DNA of 64,000 bases from Marinilabiliaceae bacterium JC040 (GCA_022496785.1 SNAP01000002.1:248001-312000); one strand, 5' to 3'; shown: positions 37,301-46,719, numbered from the stretch's first letter. Notes: generated from the sequence alone by a model not told the origin. Numbers and translations are program-made.

Positions 37301-38885
37301 GATTACCTATACTTGCATCAAATTTTGCTGATGGCATTCTTTTATTAAAGTCTACTAAACCAGAAAATGATAAATTGATATTATCATCATCCATATTCAA
37401 TCTTCCCGAGAATTTCTTTCTATCAATTTCTCCCTCTAGATACATATTATGGTAGGTATAGTTCAATAAAGAGAAATCTGATACGTTTCCTGCTAAACTT
37501 CCAACAAATTCAACATCTTGATTTAAATAACCATCAACTGACGCTATTAAATTCAATCTTCCTATACTTTTATTATTAAAGAATTTACCTACATCAAATT
37601 CTACAAAATTTACAAAACCTTTGATATTTACGGATCTATTTCTACTTCCTGGTAGCAATTTTACATTTGTTACTAAAGAACCTATATCGGTATCTAATAT
37701 ACCTGTACACAATCCATCTGTAATTTTTCCTTTAAAAATCCCATTAAAGCTAAGATTTCCTAAATTTCTAAATTTATCCCAAATAACTATCTTTTTAGAA
37801 TCTATCCAAGGTATATATATATTCTCTACATCATTTTGATTTATAATTAAAGTATCGAATTTAGCAGTATACTTTGCATCTAGAATATTTGGTAAACCAT
37901 CTGAATCAAAACTACCTTTGATAATAGAATGCTCTCCAAATTTTAAATCAATATCTTTAACTTGAAATTTATCTATTGTATTAAAACCTGTTCCACTTCC
38001 ATAAACAACCTCCTTCAGACCTTTTAGCTTTCCATTAAAATATGCTATATCTCTAAAACTTGCATAAGAATTCTTAACTACATATAATTGCTTCATTTTG
38101 GTGATAAAATCAGGCCAATAATTTTGACCTACAACCCAATTATACTGCATTCTTTCCAAGTTTACTAAAGAATATGGTGTTTTAAAACGTATATTATCTA
38201 ACCCCATATAATTTGTAGCTACTTCTGCATCCCCTTTAAGCCACTTTAAAACAAAACCAGATTTCTCCTTTAAACTCAACTTATTAGTATGAAAAACTGA
38301 AGTATCACCTTTGAAATGTAAGTTTGAAACATCAATATTTAAATTCAAAACTCCTATATCTTCCCAATTAATTCCATAATCAATAATTTCATGCTTATCT
38401 ATCACATAGTTGAATCGTGAATTTTCCAATATCACTCTCTTAAAACTAATATTTGAAAGACTAAAATTTGAAGATGTTGTATCTTTAGGATTGGATAGAG
38501 AATCTATAAGATATTCGATATTTAATAAGGCTTTCTTATTCTCTGTCAGATTAAAATAAAAATCTTTCAATCTTACTTTATTAAATCTGTACTCATCCTT
38601 AGCAATATTAAAAGAATCAAGAACAACATCCAATCTTGAAGCAAAGAACATTGTGTCTTTTCTGTAATCCTCTATATAAAGATCTTTTACAGAAAAACTA
38701 TTAAAATTGGAAAACCTTACTGCACCAACTGTTATCTTGCAACCAGCTTTCTCAGATAAACTACTAGCAATTTCTTTTGCTATATAAGTTTGCACCTGAG
38801 GTAGCTTCGCAAGATATATCACAATGAATGGTAAAGATATAATTGTGACAAGAAGGATTAATAGTATTTTTCCTAGTTTTTTAAT
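34377..38885 (-). CDS. tamB: TamB-like outer-membrane assembly / lipid transport protein with non-ATG start
   Basis: About 1,500-residue AsmA/TamB-type protein: an inner-membrane anchor followed by a long periplasmic beta-groove, ending in the conserved TamB (DUF490) domain (about the last 350 residues). Such proteins bridge the envelope and move phospholipids or help outer-membrane assembly. The frame has no ATG, GTG or TTG before GTG 38822, yet a GTG start would cut off the anchor. The upstream in-frame sequence encodes KKLGKILLILLVTIISLPF, a perfect membrane segment, up to a stop at 38928-38930. I place the start at ATT 38885 (MKKLGKI...); ATA 38903 is the alternative. Divergent from tsaD, a neighbourhood common in Bacteroidales. 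Confidence 0.85.
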   Translation of the reverse strand: MKKLGKILLILLVTIISLPFIVIYLAKLPQVQTYIAKEIASSLSEKAGCKITVGAVRFSNFNSFSVKDLYIEDYRKDTMFFASRLDVVLDSFNIAKDEYRFNKVRLKDFYFNLTENKKALLNIEYLIDSLSNPKDTTSSNFSLSNISFKRVILENSRFNYVIDKHEIIDYGINWEDIGVLNLNIDVSNLHFKGDTSVFHTNKLSLKEKSGFVLKWLKGDAEVATNYMGLDNIRFKTPYSLVNLERMQYNWVVGQNYWPDFITKMKQLYVVKNSYASFRDIAYFNGKLKGLKEVVYGSGTGFNTIDKFQVKDIDLKFGEHSIIKGSFDSDGLPNILDAKYTAKFDTLIINQNDVENIYIPWIDSKKIVIWDKFRNLGNLSFNGIFKGKITDGLCTGILDTDIGSLVTNVKLLPGSRNRSVNIKGFVNFVEFDVGKFFNNKSIGRLNLIASVDGYLNQDVEFVGSLAGNVSDFSLLNYTYHNMYLEGEIDRKKFSGRLNMDDDNINLSFSGLVDFNKRMPSAKFDASIGNLNLKELHLFDKDVTIFTKINADFEGTNINDIKGRINVADTKCISDREVVDVKNFTLFTGIKDKVKKISLDSDFLKANLMGKYELQYLIQDFWYIIYSNLPNFTPPRYNLRNYSSNSFKLDLKVDNINEILNIFYPDVYVSNNTSLNWNYRYSSPDIKLDIHSDGLRYKKTVFKDLDIRLNSKKEKVKSKISLGTFILLDKYKFFNVKSKLEASDNKIRSSLSWNNWGISTYGGYFSCDALVVKDANNKPKLDINFDEGSLIVADSVWTFKPSHLVVASKHIEVDNFEVYKRDHFINISGLLTRNKDNSMSMTFSNCDFSRMYSLIGDDDSKFRGIINGGVRVSNIFDKIQFTSDLSINDFTYDGHEFGDITINSIWNNQSQTILMDINSIYNNEKKINIVGTYKPSNNNIDLNVILNKCPLSYVDLFIKDYAQCEKGEVNANLHLGDKLKSPKIDGSIQIDSAQIVSKSTRVKYHFSDSLLVDNNTVNFKDFTIYDPNNNEARLNGMIKFLPSFKSKLLLSMNNFMVLNSNFTDNQNFYGKAFLTGKSDIVGDSKNLDIDIKVKTNKLSELFIPISNSVASNAQDCLTFISHEEKEIEEDDKLLNRKKTSKKVESYFNYNVNCNLEITDDVDTQIIFNKQVGDILKAKGRGDLKISMSSTKDLEMYGKYNLSEGSYMFSLQNIVNKKFELGEGGSISWNGDPLLANVDITAIYKLRTNLYDLMPNDDDPNISKTSKVPVNCIMHISNNIMDPNVKFNIDFPTLNEQNKSYVQGLFRSEDDMNEQILYLMVLNRFNTPNYMQLENSNRNIGAAAGLTTVSEMLSNQFSNLISQISDDFDIGFKYRPEDEVSSNEFELALSTQLFSDRVRLNVNGNIDTGSNKNAVTRDNPIVGDFDLDIKLNEKGNLRLKAYTHTNDQITYKSSKTTQGVGIIYREEFNSFTDLLKSYFRAIFGKKKKKKKAESKEKTQPDTKNQ

Positions 38886-38914
38886 AATTTCCCCGATTTT
38901 TATACGACTTGCTA

Positions 38915-38922
38915 CAAAGTTA
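38915..38922 (-). promoter_or_regulatory. -7 box (TAACTTTG) of tamB
   Basis: Exact TAnnTTTG match on the minus strand. Initiation would fall near 38908-38910, so the transcript starts upstream of the non-ATG start candidates and contains the membrane-anchor codons. Confidence 0.55.
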
Positions 38923-38967
38923 TATAATTAGTAGCAAAAAAGCATAGGAAAATTACAAAGGAAAACT

Positions 38968-38975
38968 TAATTTTG
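38968..38975 (+). promoter_or_regulatory. -7 box (TAATTTTG) of tsaD
   Basis: Exact TAnnTTTG match, 26 bases before the tsaD ATG. -33 element not clear. Confidence 0.5.
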
Positions 38976-39001
38976 AATTAAATTTTAGAATAATTTCAAA
39001 T

Positions 39002-40033
39002 ATGAGTATAATAATATTAGGAATAGAATCATCATGCGACGATACATCTGCTTCAATCATTAAAGATGGTATTGTCCTTTCAAATATAATAGCTAGTCAA
39101 GCTGTCCACGAAGCTTACGGTGGTGTTGTACCAGAATTAGCTTCAAGAGCTCACCAACAGAATATTGTTCCTGTTGTGGATCAAGCTATTAAAAAAGCTG
39201 GAATAAAAAAAGAAGATATCAATGCTGTTGGTTTCACTAGAGGTCCTGGCCTTTTAGGTTCTCTTATGGTGGGTACATCTTTTGCAAAAGGTTTTGCTTT
39301 AGCAAATAATATTCCTCTAATAGAGGTTAATCACCTTCAAGCTCACATTCTTGCAAATTTCATTCAAGAACCTGATAAAGAATTTCATCACCCTGATTTT
39401 CCTTTCCTTGCTCTTCTTGTCTCTGGTGGTAATTCACAAATTATTATTGTGAAAGATTATTTAGATATGGAAGTTATTGGTCAAACTATTGACGATGCTG
39501 CAGGTGAGGCTTTCGATAAATGCGCTAAAGTGATGGGACTTCCTTATCCTGGTGGCCCTATTGTTGACAAATATGCCAAAGAAGGTAATCCTGATGCTTT
39601 TACTTTTAATAAACCTAGAATTCAGGGGCTTGACTATAGTTTCAGTGGACTTAAAACTTCTTTCCTATATTTTCTAAGAGATAGAATGAAAGAAAATCCA
39701 AATTTCATAAATGAGAATATGAAAGACTTATGTGCTTCTCTACAAAAAACTATTGTAGACATTCTTATGAAGAAACTTGAAAAAGCTTCTAAAGAAACAG
39801 GTCTTAAACAAATAGCTATTGCAGGTGGTGTATCTGCAAACTCTGGACTGCAACAAGCTCTAAGAGATAGAACTAAAAAATATAATTGGGATGTATTTAT
39901 ACCTAATTTAGGATTCTCTCTTGATAATGCAGGAATGGTTGCTGTTACTGCTTATCGAAAATATCTTAAAGATATGTTTATTGGCCAAGATGCTGTGCCT
40001 TATGCTAGAATGACTTTTGAAGATGTTGAATAA
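39002..40033 (+). CDS. tsaD: tRNA N6-adenosine threonylcarbamoyltransferase
   Basis: 343-residue Kae1/TsaD protein that forms t6A37 in ANN-reading tRNAs with TsaB, TsaC and TsaE. Signatures: GIESSCDDTSASI at the N-terminus, VHEAYGGVVPELASRAH, the metal-binding NHLQAH, LLVSGGNSQI, IDDAAGEAFDKCAK, LDYSFSGLKTS and GGVSANSGLQ. Normal length. Followed by a terminator hairpin. The four tRNA-Thr(UGU) genes elsewhere in the window encode ANN readers, substrates of this enzyme. Confidence 0.97.
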   Translation: MSIIILGIESSCDDTSASIIKDGIVLSNIIASQAVHEAYGGVVPELASRAHQQNIVPVVDQAIKKAGIKKEDINAVGFTRGPGLLGSLMVGTSFAKGFALANNIPLIEVNHLQAHILANFIQEPDKEFHHPDFPFLALLVSGGNSQIIIVKDYLDMEVIGQTIDDAAGEAFDKCAKVMGLPYPGGPIVDKYAKEGNPDAFTFNKPRIQGLDYSFSGLKTSFLYFLRDRMKENPNFINENMKDLCASLQKTIVDILMKKLEKASKETGLKQIAIAGGVSANSGLQQALRDRTKKYNWDVFIPNLGFSLDNAGMVAVTAYRKYLKDMFIGQDAVPYARMTFEDVE

Positions 40034-40060
40034 TAATATTTAGAATTCTCTTTCACAATA

Positions 40061-40105
40061 AAAAGACCTAATCTCCAAGAAAATCTTGTCGATTAGGTCT
40101 TTATT
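40061..40105. terminator. Terminator between tsaD and the tricorn-like protease
   Basis: Stem AAAAGACCTAATC / GATTAGGTCTTT with a loop of about 17 bases; A/T-rich on both flanks, so it may serve both convergent genes. Confidence 0.8.
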
Positions 40106-40136
40106 ATTTTTTGATAATTTATCTATAAATCATCAA

Positions 40137-43100
40137 TTATTTTTTAGCACTATCAATTTGCTTTAATAATTGCTTAACAGCAACTTTAAGTTGTTTATCC
40201 TCACCTTTTACTACAGTATTAGGATCGTTTAATACTTTAAAGTCTGGCTCTAATTGAGTGTTTTCAAGATATCTTCCATCTTCTGTTCTATATCCAATAA
40301 CTGGTATACCAAAGTATAAAGATCTATCTTGTAATGTTTCCCAATTCACACTTGTCATTGTTCCAGGAACTGGAGCACCAACTACTTTACCAATATTCAT
40401 ATGTTGGTAAACCCAAGGAGTACCATGAGCATTTGAATAGTTAGATTCACAAGTCAACATTATTGAAGCTTTAGTCCATCTACGGCTAGGCATTGTACAA
40501 GCTTCTTTTCCTCTAATCACTTGAGTTAGATATTTCTTTCCTGTAAAGAATATTTCAACATCTTCATGTAAACGACCACCACCATTAAAACGTGTATCAA
40601 TTACAATTCCGTCTTTCTTATTATATTTACCTAAAACTTTACTATACATTTCACGGAAAGCAGCATCATTCATACTTGGAATATGAACATAACCTAAACG
40701 ACCATTAGATAATTTATCAACTAAAGCAGCTTCTCTCTTAACCCATCTCTTGTATAACAAACTAGAAACATAACCTTTACTAATTGGCTTGATAACTTCA
40801 ACCCATCTAGTTTTAGTTTTTGGATTATAGAAACCTAATAAAGTTCTTTTACCTCTAATATTATTCAATAGAGGGAAATAATCTTTACCTTTTTGCAATT
40901 TAGTTCCATTAACCTTCTCAAGTACAACACCTGATTTTACTTTTGATGTTGCTCTATCAAAAGGACCACCTTCTAAAACTTCTGTTACCTTAAGTCCAGC
41001 ATCCTTAGAATTCACATCGAAGAATAATCCTAATTGAGATGTTGAATCTCCTGGTTTAGAAGCAAAATATCCACTACCTGTATGAGATACATTCAATTCT
41101 CCTAATAATTCACTTAGTAATTGAGCAAAATCGTAGTTATTATTGATATGTGGTAAGAATTTACGATACGATTTTATCATCATATCCCAATCTACACCAT
41201 GAAGATTTTTGTTATAAAAACGTTTTTTAATTTGTTGATAAACATGGTTATACATGTATTCACGCTCTTTTGCTGTATTCATTTCCATTACAGCAGCAAA
41301 ACTGATACCCTTAATACGCTTAGTTATCATACTCATTTTACGGAATGAACTACCAAGTATAAATAAGTTTTTACCTGATTTATCTAATTGCAATGAAGCC
41401 CATCCAGAATTTAATGGTTTCAATTTACGAGTATTTCCTTCTCTTAAATTAATTGTCCATAAATCGTATCTTCCTTGGAAACGAGTAAAGAAATATAAAT
41501 TTCTACCTTTTTTATCTATAATAGCATCACCTAAATTAGAAGAATGCTGAGTTAAACGTACAACTCTTTCTGTTATATTCTTCCAATCTATTTTGATTAA
41601 GTTTTTAGAAGATTTCTTCTTAGACTTTTTCTTAGATTTCTTTTTCTTTTTATTCTTCTTTTCTGCTTTAGCTTTATCGGCTTTTTGCTCTCTTTCTAAT
41701 GCTTTTAACATCTCATAATCTTCTTTAGAAAGATTAAATTTGTCATAAGCATCTTTGTTTAAGAATATCAAAAATACATCCTCTTCTGATCCCCAAGATG
41801 CATGATTACGCATTCCATATTTATTACCAGAATAAAGAATTGCATTACCATTTAATACCCATTTTGGTGATCCATCAAAATATGCACTATTTGTTAAGTT
41901 TACTATTTCCTCACCACCTTTAGAACTTACGATACCTACATCACTATATGGATCGTGCATGTTTCCTACGAAAGATAAAGTGAACCATTTACCATCAGGA
42001 GACCAACTATAGTTAACTCCTCCGTCTGTTCTAGCTCTTAATTTACCATCTGTAATTTGTCTTGTTTTCTTAGACTTAAGATTATATACCATAATCTTTT
42101 TACGACCCTCTACAAATGCTAATTCTTTACCATCTGGTGAATATTGAGGAATATCTCTATCTATTTTCTTAGAAGGTAAAATAATCTTCTCTTTAATTAA
42201 TGTTGCATGTGGGAAATCAATATCTTCTTTTCTTTCCATTGTTGCAACACAAATTTGCCATATTCCATTTCTCTCTGTTCCATATGCTAAAGATCTACTA
42301 TCAGGAGAGAATGCTAAATTATGCTCTGCCTCTGGAGTATGAGTAATTTGTTTTGTTGTTCTATAATCTACAGAAGTAACAAAAACTTCACCTCTCTTAA
42401 CAAATGCTACCATCTTACCATCAGGAGATACAACAGCTTCTGAAGCTCCTCTATAAACACCTAATCTTGTATCTTCTGGCTCATCATCACGAACAATCTT
42501 TACTTTAATTGCTTTTGGACTTGATTTTTCAGAATTTTGTACATAAATCTTTCCATCATAAGTGTAGCACATTTTACCACCTTTTGATACTGAAAGAAAT
42601 CTTACTGGATGAGTCTTGAATTTTGTTATTCTTTTAATCTCTTTTGGATTATCAATATTGAATTTTGCAACATTAAATGTTCCATATTTCTCTGTTAAGA
42701 AATAAACTGTCTTTTGATCAGGAGCAAAACGAGGATCTCTATCTTCACCTGCTCTATTAATCAATTGTTTACTTGTCTTTGTCTTTGTATCATATATCCA
42801 TATATCTCTTGTGATTGATGATGTATGATGCTTTCTCCAGTAATTCTCTCCACCTTTACAATCCATATAAAGGAAAGATTTTCCTGATTTACTGAAATTA
42901 ATTCTTTCTGCTGGAGTTGCCATCACTTGCTCTGAACGACCACCTTTTACAGAAACTTTATATACCTCTCTCATACTTCCAGATGGAAATAAGATACTTG
43001 AAGAAGGATCTTGTATATGAGCACAATAGAATATATATTTTCCATTATTAGAAAATGCCATTGGCTTCTCTGTTGTAGAATTTGTTGTAACTCTAGTAGC

Positions 43101-43397
43101 TGCACCACCATTAACAGGCATTACAAAAATATCAAAATTACCATTTCTATCACTAGAGAATGCTATTTTACTCCCATTAGGAGACCATACTGGAGAACAA
43201 TCATAACTCTCAGATGTTGTTAAACGTACAGCTTCTCCCCCTTTTGAAGAAATAGTATAAATATCACCTTTATACTCAAAGGCAATACTATTTCCATCAG
43301 GAGAAATAGCAACATCACGCATAAACAAGGCCTGATTGTCTGCATTTACTATCATCGCAAAGAATGACAGCATGAAAATCAAAATTACTTTTTTCAT
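40137..43397 (-). CDS. Exported tricorn-like protease (S41 family)
   Basis: 1,086-residue protein with signal peptide (MKKVILIFMLSFFAMIVNA). Residues 25-570 hold WD40-like/PD40 beta-propeller repeats (for example VWSPNGSKIAFSSDRNGNFD, QYSPDGKELAFVEGRK). Then comes a lysine-rich linker (about residues 575-600, almost only Lys, Ser, Glu, Ala), a second propeller part, the tricorn C1 helical domain (YMYNHVYQQIKKRFYNKNLHGVDWD), a PDZ domain (LGLFFDVNSKDAGLKVTEVLEGGPFD), and the S41 core (GYVHIPSMNDAAF, GIVIDTRFNGGGRLHEDV, PVPGTMTSVNWETLQD). Degrades peptides, probably in the periplasm. No terminal sorting domain. Confidence 0.93.
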   Translation of the reverse strand: MKKVILIFMLSFFAMIVNADNQALFMRDVAISPDGNSIAFEYKGDIYTISSKGGEAVRLTTSESYDCSPVWSPNGSKIAFSSDRNGNFDIFVMPVNGGAATRVTTNSTTEKPMAFSNNGKYIFYCAHIQDPSSSILFPSGSMREVYKVSVKGGRSEQVMATPAERINFSKSGKSFLYMDCKGGENYWRKHHTSSITRDIWIYDTKTKTSKQLINRAGEDRDPRFAPDQKTVYFLTEKYGTFNVAKFNIDNPKEIKRITKFKTHPVRFLSVSKGGKMCYTYDGKIYVQNSEKSSPKAIKVKIVRDDEPEDTRLGVYRGASEAVVSPDGKMVAFVKRGEVFVTSVDYRTTKQITHTPEAEHNLAFSPDSRSLAYGTERNGIWQICVATMERKEDIDFPHATLIKEKIILPSKKIDRDIPQYSPDGKELAFVEGRKKIMVYNLKSKKTRQITDGKLRARTDGGVNYSWSPDGKWFTLSFVGNMHDPYSDVGIVSSKGGEEIVNLTNSAYFDGSPKWVLNGNAILYSGNKYGMRNHASWGSEEDVFLIFLNKDAYDKFNLSKEDYEMLKALEREQKADKAKAEKKNKKKKKSKKKSKKKSSKNLIKIDWKNITERVVRLTQHSSNLGDAIIDKKGRNLYFFTRFQGRYDLWTINLREGNTRKLKPLNSGWASLQLDKSGKNLFILGSSFRKMSMITKRIKGISFAAVMEMNTAKEREYMYNHVYQQIKKRFYNKNLHGVDWDMMIKSYRKFLPHINNNYDFAQLLSELLGELNVSHTGSGYFASKPGDSTSQLGLFFDVNSKDAGLKVTEVLEGGPFDRATSKVKSGVVLEKVNGTKLQKGKDYFPLLNNIRGKRTLLGFYNPKTKTRWVEVIKPISKGYVSSLLYKRWVKREAALVDKLSNGRLGYVHIPSMNDAAFREMYSKVLGKYNKKDGIVIDTRFNGGGRLHEDVEIFFTGKKYLTQVIRGKEACTMPSRRWTKASIMLTCESNYSNAHGTPWVYQHMNIGKVVGAPVPGTMTSVNWETLQDRSLYFGIPVIGYRTEDGRYLENTQLEPDFKVLNDPNTVVKGEDKQLKVAVKQLLKQIDSAKK

Positions 43398-43483
43398 GAT
43401 TACTTTATATTATGAATAAAAATTAGTTATTTCTATATATTCTATGAAAGAGTGAATATAGATAAAATGATTTCTTTTATATT

Positions 43484-43681
43484 TTATCTAAATCTATTTC
43501 CTCCCCATTCTGAAGGCATAACAATCCATAAAATAATATAAGCTAAAATTCCCGTTCCATATGCTAAAGAAATAATTAGCCACAATATTCTTACTAATGC
43601 TATATCTAAACCGAAATATTCTGCTATACCAGAACAAACTCCAGCTATAACTCTATTTGATGGTCTTCTTAAATTTCCCAC
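43484..43681 (-). CDS. PspC-domain small membrane protein
   Basis: 65-residue PspC domain: RRPSNRVIAGVCSGIAEYFG followed by one long membrane helix (LVRILWLIISLAYGTGILAYIILWIV). Family members are linked to envelope stress and often partner with regulators. It starts 20 bases after the histidine kinase stop on the same strand, so is probably in that transcript. Confidence 0.93.
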   Translation of the reverse strand: MGNLRRPSNRVIAGVCSGIAEYFGLDIALVRILWLIISLAYGTGILAYIILWIVMPSEWGGNRFR

Positions 43682-43701
43682 AATTTTATAAATTTTATTA
43701 G

Positions 43702-46365
43702 TTATTTAATTAGTTTTAATGTAAATACTATTTTAGTCCCTACTCCCTCTTCTGAATAAATATCAAAATCTCCTCCATTCATTTTTGCAAATTCTTCACA
43801 TATTGAAATTCCAAATCCTGTTCCCTTTTCTCCTTGTGTTCCCAAAGTTGATAATGAAATATTACGTCTTAATCTATCCATATTTGCTTTTGAAATTCCT
43901 ACTCCATTATCCTCTATAGATATTTGAATAAAATCTTTTTCAATTTTATAGGAACATAAAACAAATCCACCATCGTCAGTAAATTTAATTGCATTTGATA
44001 TAATATTCCTTACTATTGTAGAAACCATCTTCTCATCTGCTAGGACTAGTAATTCCTCATCAAATTTACTAATTAATTTGATTTTTTTACGGTGAGCTTG
44101 CATCTTACACAAAGAAATACTTGAATTAATTATTTTAGATAAATCAATCTCTTCAAATTCTGGTTTTATTTCCTCTCCCACTGCTTCTATCCATTGAGTA
44201 AAATTGTCTACCATATTCAACATTTCTGTTGTTGTTCTATGAATATTTTTCACAAATTCAACCTTCTCTTCATATTCATAATCATCTTCTAGTAATAATT
44301 CAGAAAACCCCATAATACTTCCTATTGGGTTTCTTAAATCATGCCTTAATATTGAAGTTGTTTTATCTTTCATTTCAATAGCATTTTTCAATAAAGCATT
44401 ACTTCTTTTAATTTCATCTTGATACCTACGAACTTCATAAAATGAAGAAAACATTTTACAAGCTGTTACTGCCATATTCAATTCTTCTTTAGACATCTTT
44501 CTGTCATCATCACAAATAGAAATACACAAACTTGAAACCCACTTATTTTGAACAAAGATTGGTATTACTACCATAAAGACAATACCAAAGACTTCAAGAA
44601 ATTCTCTTTCATTTTTCTCAAGAGTCTTTACATCATCTGCTATCATCTCGTTATTACTCAGCACTTTAATCCATCTTCCTATTCCAGCCTTTTCAAATTC
44701 AATATAATCTGCTTGATGAATTATATCTGCATGTTTAAATCTTTTATCTAAATATCTATTTGATATTCGCATACATAAATGTCCTTCTTTACATTTTTCA
44801 TTATGATATAAAGATATTTTAGAAGCTCCACATGCTTTTAATATATATTCTATAGCAACATCAATACTCTCATCGGTAAGTTCTAATAGAGCTGAAGCTG
44901 TTTTATTTAAAGCAACTTCATAATCTCGTGTAATTTCTGCTGATTCTTGTAATTCTAAAGCTTTCTCTTTTTCAGATTTGAGTTCTAAAGAAGTTCTATT
45001 TAATTCCTTTACTGTTTTCTTTAAAGAATGAATAACAAGTAAAAGAACAATTAATAATAAAGTAAAAACAACACCTGCAATAATAAACATGTCTTGTTTA
45101 AATTTCGCTTTCTCAATTAGTAGATCTCTTTGATGTAAATTCTCCTTATATACATTAAAATTTCTCTTATTTAAATTCTTAATATACTGATAAGCTTCAG
45201 TGTGTTTTCCTTTTATTCTATCATATTCATGAGCTAAAGTATTTGTATAATCTGCTTTTATCCAATTTTTACTTTGGACACTATTTATTTTAGGTAAAAT
45301 CTTTTTTAATAATAAAGCTAATCTTACATGTGAATAATTCAAAGTATCTCCCCTTTGTATCATATTTTTAGTAAGTCTAACAATTCTTGAATAATCATTA
45401 TTTGAATACGCAAGGGCTAAATCGCATATCATGGAATCACCATATTTCTCCTTATATTCAGGATACTTACTAAAAGATATTTTCAAAATTTCAACATACT
45501 TCTTTATTTCTTGAGGAGATAGACTCTCAAAATTTCTTACTAATGTATGAGCATAGCTCATATATTGATATGAAAGATCCTGATATACTCTTTTTTGAGC
45601 TTTCATATCATCTTCATACAGTTTAAGAATTTTGTATAAACGGCGTATTTTATCAACAAGTCTCTTAGATTCTAATTGTCTATCAATAATATCTAATATC
45701 GCTGTCTGAGAATATATACTCAAATAAAATTCTTTATCTGGTACTTTTTCTGATACTTCTACAAATTTCTCTAAATATGAATATAGTGGAGAAGTTACTT
45801 CCTTACTTTTTGAATAATATGCTATCACCATTAAATATGGTAATTTTTCTAAATCAGATGTAGAATCATCATTTAATAATTTTAGATTTTCAAAAATGAA
45901 ATCATTCATTTTCTTATCTTGATTCTTACCATCACTAAAATAGAAAGGAGCAGCTAAAGAATAATACTTTAAAAGAGCATACAAATATTTAGTTTCTATT
46001 TCTGAATTTTTAAAATCTCTTTCAAATTTTATAAATAATTTCTTAAAACCTGAATTATCAGTCCATCCCCCAAGCAATCTATAATAGTTGAATAAATCTT
46101 TAGTATTTCCATGATGTTTTATTTCTCTATAAAGTATATGAAAATATTTATTAACCTCTTCTTTCTCGCTATAAGAATGTAAATCGATGAAATTATATAA
46201 TGAAACTATCTTTTCATCATACGATTTTGCAAAATGATATTTTTCTAACCATTCTTTTTTTAAATCGGAAATAGATTTATCAAATGCAAATAATGAAATG
46301 GATGAAAAGATCATCAATATCAAAAGTATTAACTTTAATTTAATATTATATCTTATAATTTCCAT
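43702..46365 (-). CDS. Membrane histidine kinase with extracytoplasmic helical sensor and GAF domain
   Basis: 887-residue kinase. Signal/anchor segment (about residues 9-27), an extracytoplasmic alpha-helical sensor of some 390 residues that may contain degenerate TPR-like helices, a membrane helix (about 427-448), a coiled coil, a GAF-like domain (about 480-620), then HisKA with ILRHDLRNPIGSIMGF (His near 675) and HATPase_c (IVRNIISNAIKFT, IEDNGVGISK, GTGFGISICEEF). No receiver domain, no adjacent response regulator. PspC follows downstream. Signal unknown. Confidence 0.9.
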   Translation of the reverse strand: MEIIRYNIKLKLILLILMIFSSISLFAFDKSISDLKKEWLEKYHFAKSYDEKIVSLYNFIDLHSYSEKEEVNKYFHILYREIKHHGNTKDLFNYYRLLGGWTDNSGFKKLFIKFERDFKNSEIETKYLYALLKYYSLAAPFYFSDGKNQDKKMNDFIFENLKLLNDDSTSDLEKLPYLMVIAYYSKSKEVTSPLYSYLEKFVEVSEKVPDKEFYLSIYSQTAILDIIDRQLESKRLVDKIRRLYKILKLYEDDMKAQKRVYQDLSYQYMSYAHTLVRNFESLSPQEIKKYVEILKISFSKYPEYKEKYGDSMICDLALAYSNNDYSRIVRLTKNMIQRGDTLNYSHVRLALLLKKILPKINSVQSKNWIKADYTNTLAHEYDRIKGKHTEAYQYIKNLNKRNFNVYKENLHQRDLLIEKAKFKQDMFIIAGVVFTLLLIVLLLVIHSLKKTVKELNRTSLELKSEKEKALELQESAEITRDYEVALNKTASALLELTDESIDVAIEYILKACGASKISLYHNEKCKEGHLCMRISNRYLDKRFKHADIIHQADYIEFEKAGIGRWIKVLSNNEMIADDVKTLEKNEREFLEVFGIVFMVVIPIFVQNKWVSSLCISICDDDRKMSKEELNMAVTACKMFSSFYEVRRYQDEIKRSNALLKNAIEMKDKTTSILRHDLRNPIGSIMGFSELLLEDDYEYEEKVEFVKNIHRTTTEMLNMVDNFTQWIEAVGEEIKPEFEEIDLSKIINSSISLCKMQAHRKKIKLISKFDEELLVLADEKMVSTIVRNIISNAIKFTDDGGFVLCSYKIEKDFIQISIEDNGVGISKANMDRLRRNISLSTLGTQGEKGTGFGISICEEFAKMNGGDFDIYSEEGVGTKIVFTLKLIK

Positions 46366-46580
46366 ATGGATTAAGTAATATTTTTGTTAATATAGCCCCT
46401 CAGAATAGCAATAAATGCGATATTCTATGAATAAACTAATGTAATATCTATACAATATATAAAAAAAATAGGGATCTTGAAACTTATTGAACTATTTTCT
46501 ATTTATTATAACATAATAAAACAATTAATAACATTTAACAAAACAATAATAATTATTCTAGCTGTAAATCTACCATTAAA

Positions 46581-46688
46581 TCTCCGTACTTTAAACATCT
46601 ATTTTCCATGGTTTGTCCATCCTTTTTACAAGATATGTTGAGACAAGCATGGACAAACCATGGACAAAGGATGGACAATCTACGGAGA
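46581..46688. repeat. Nested inverted and 11-base direct repeats in the clpB-kinase gap
   Basis: Outer arms TCTCCGTA (46581-46588) and TACGGAGA (46681-46688). Inner left arm CCATGGTTTGTCCATCC (46606-46622) pairs with ATGGACAAACCATGG (46649-46663). The right side is a direct array with exactly 11-base steps: ATGGACAAACC, ATGGACAAAGG, ATGGACAA (46649-46678). The 420-base gap holds no gene otherwise. It lies about 215 bases upstream of the histidine kinase and downstream of the clpB terminator. Could be a regulator array, an RNA structure or a remnant of a mobile repeat. Confidence 0.75.
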
Positions 46689-46719
46689 AGATACCTATTT
46701 GAATCCTTTTGAATAAGAT

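Noticed and set aside
41580-41700. Frameshift or low-quality sequence in the tricorn-like gene
   Set aside because: The lysine-rich stretch keeps frame and joins two normal domains; it reads as a natural linker.
46649-46678. Short direct repeats as a CRISPR array
   Set aside because: Steps of 11 bases with no spacers, fewer than three full units and no cas genes in the window.
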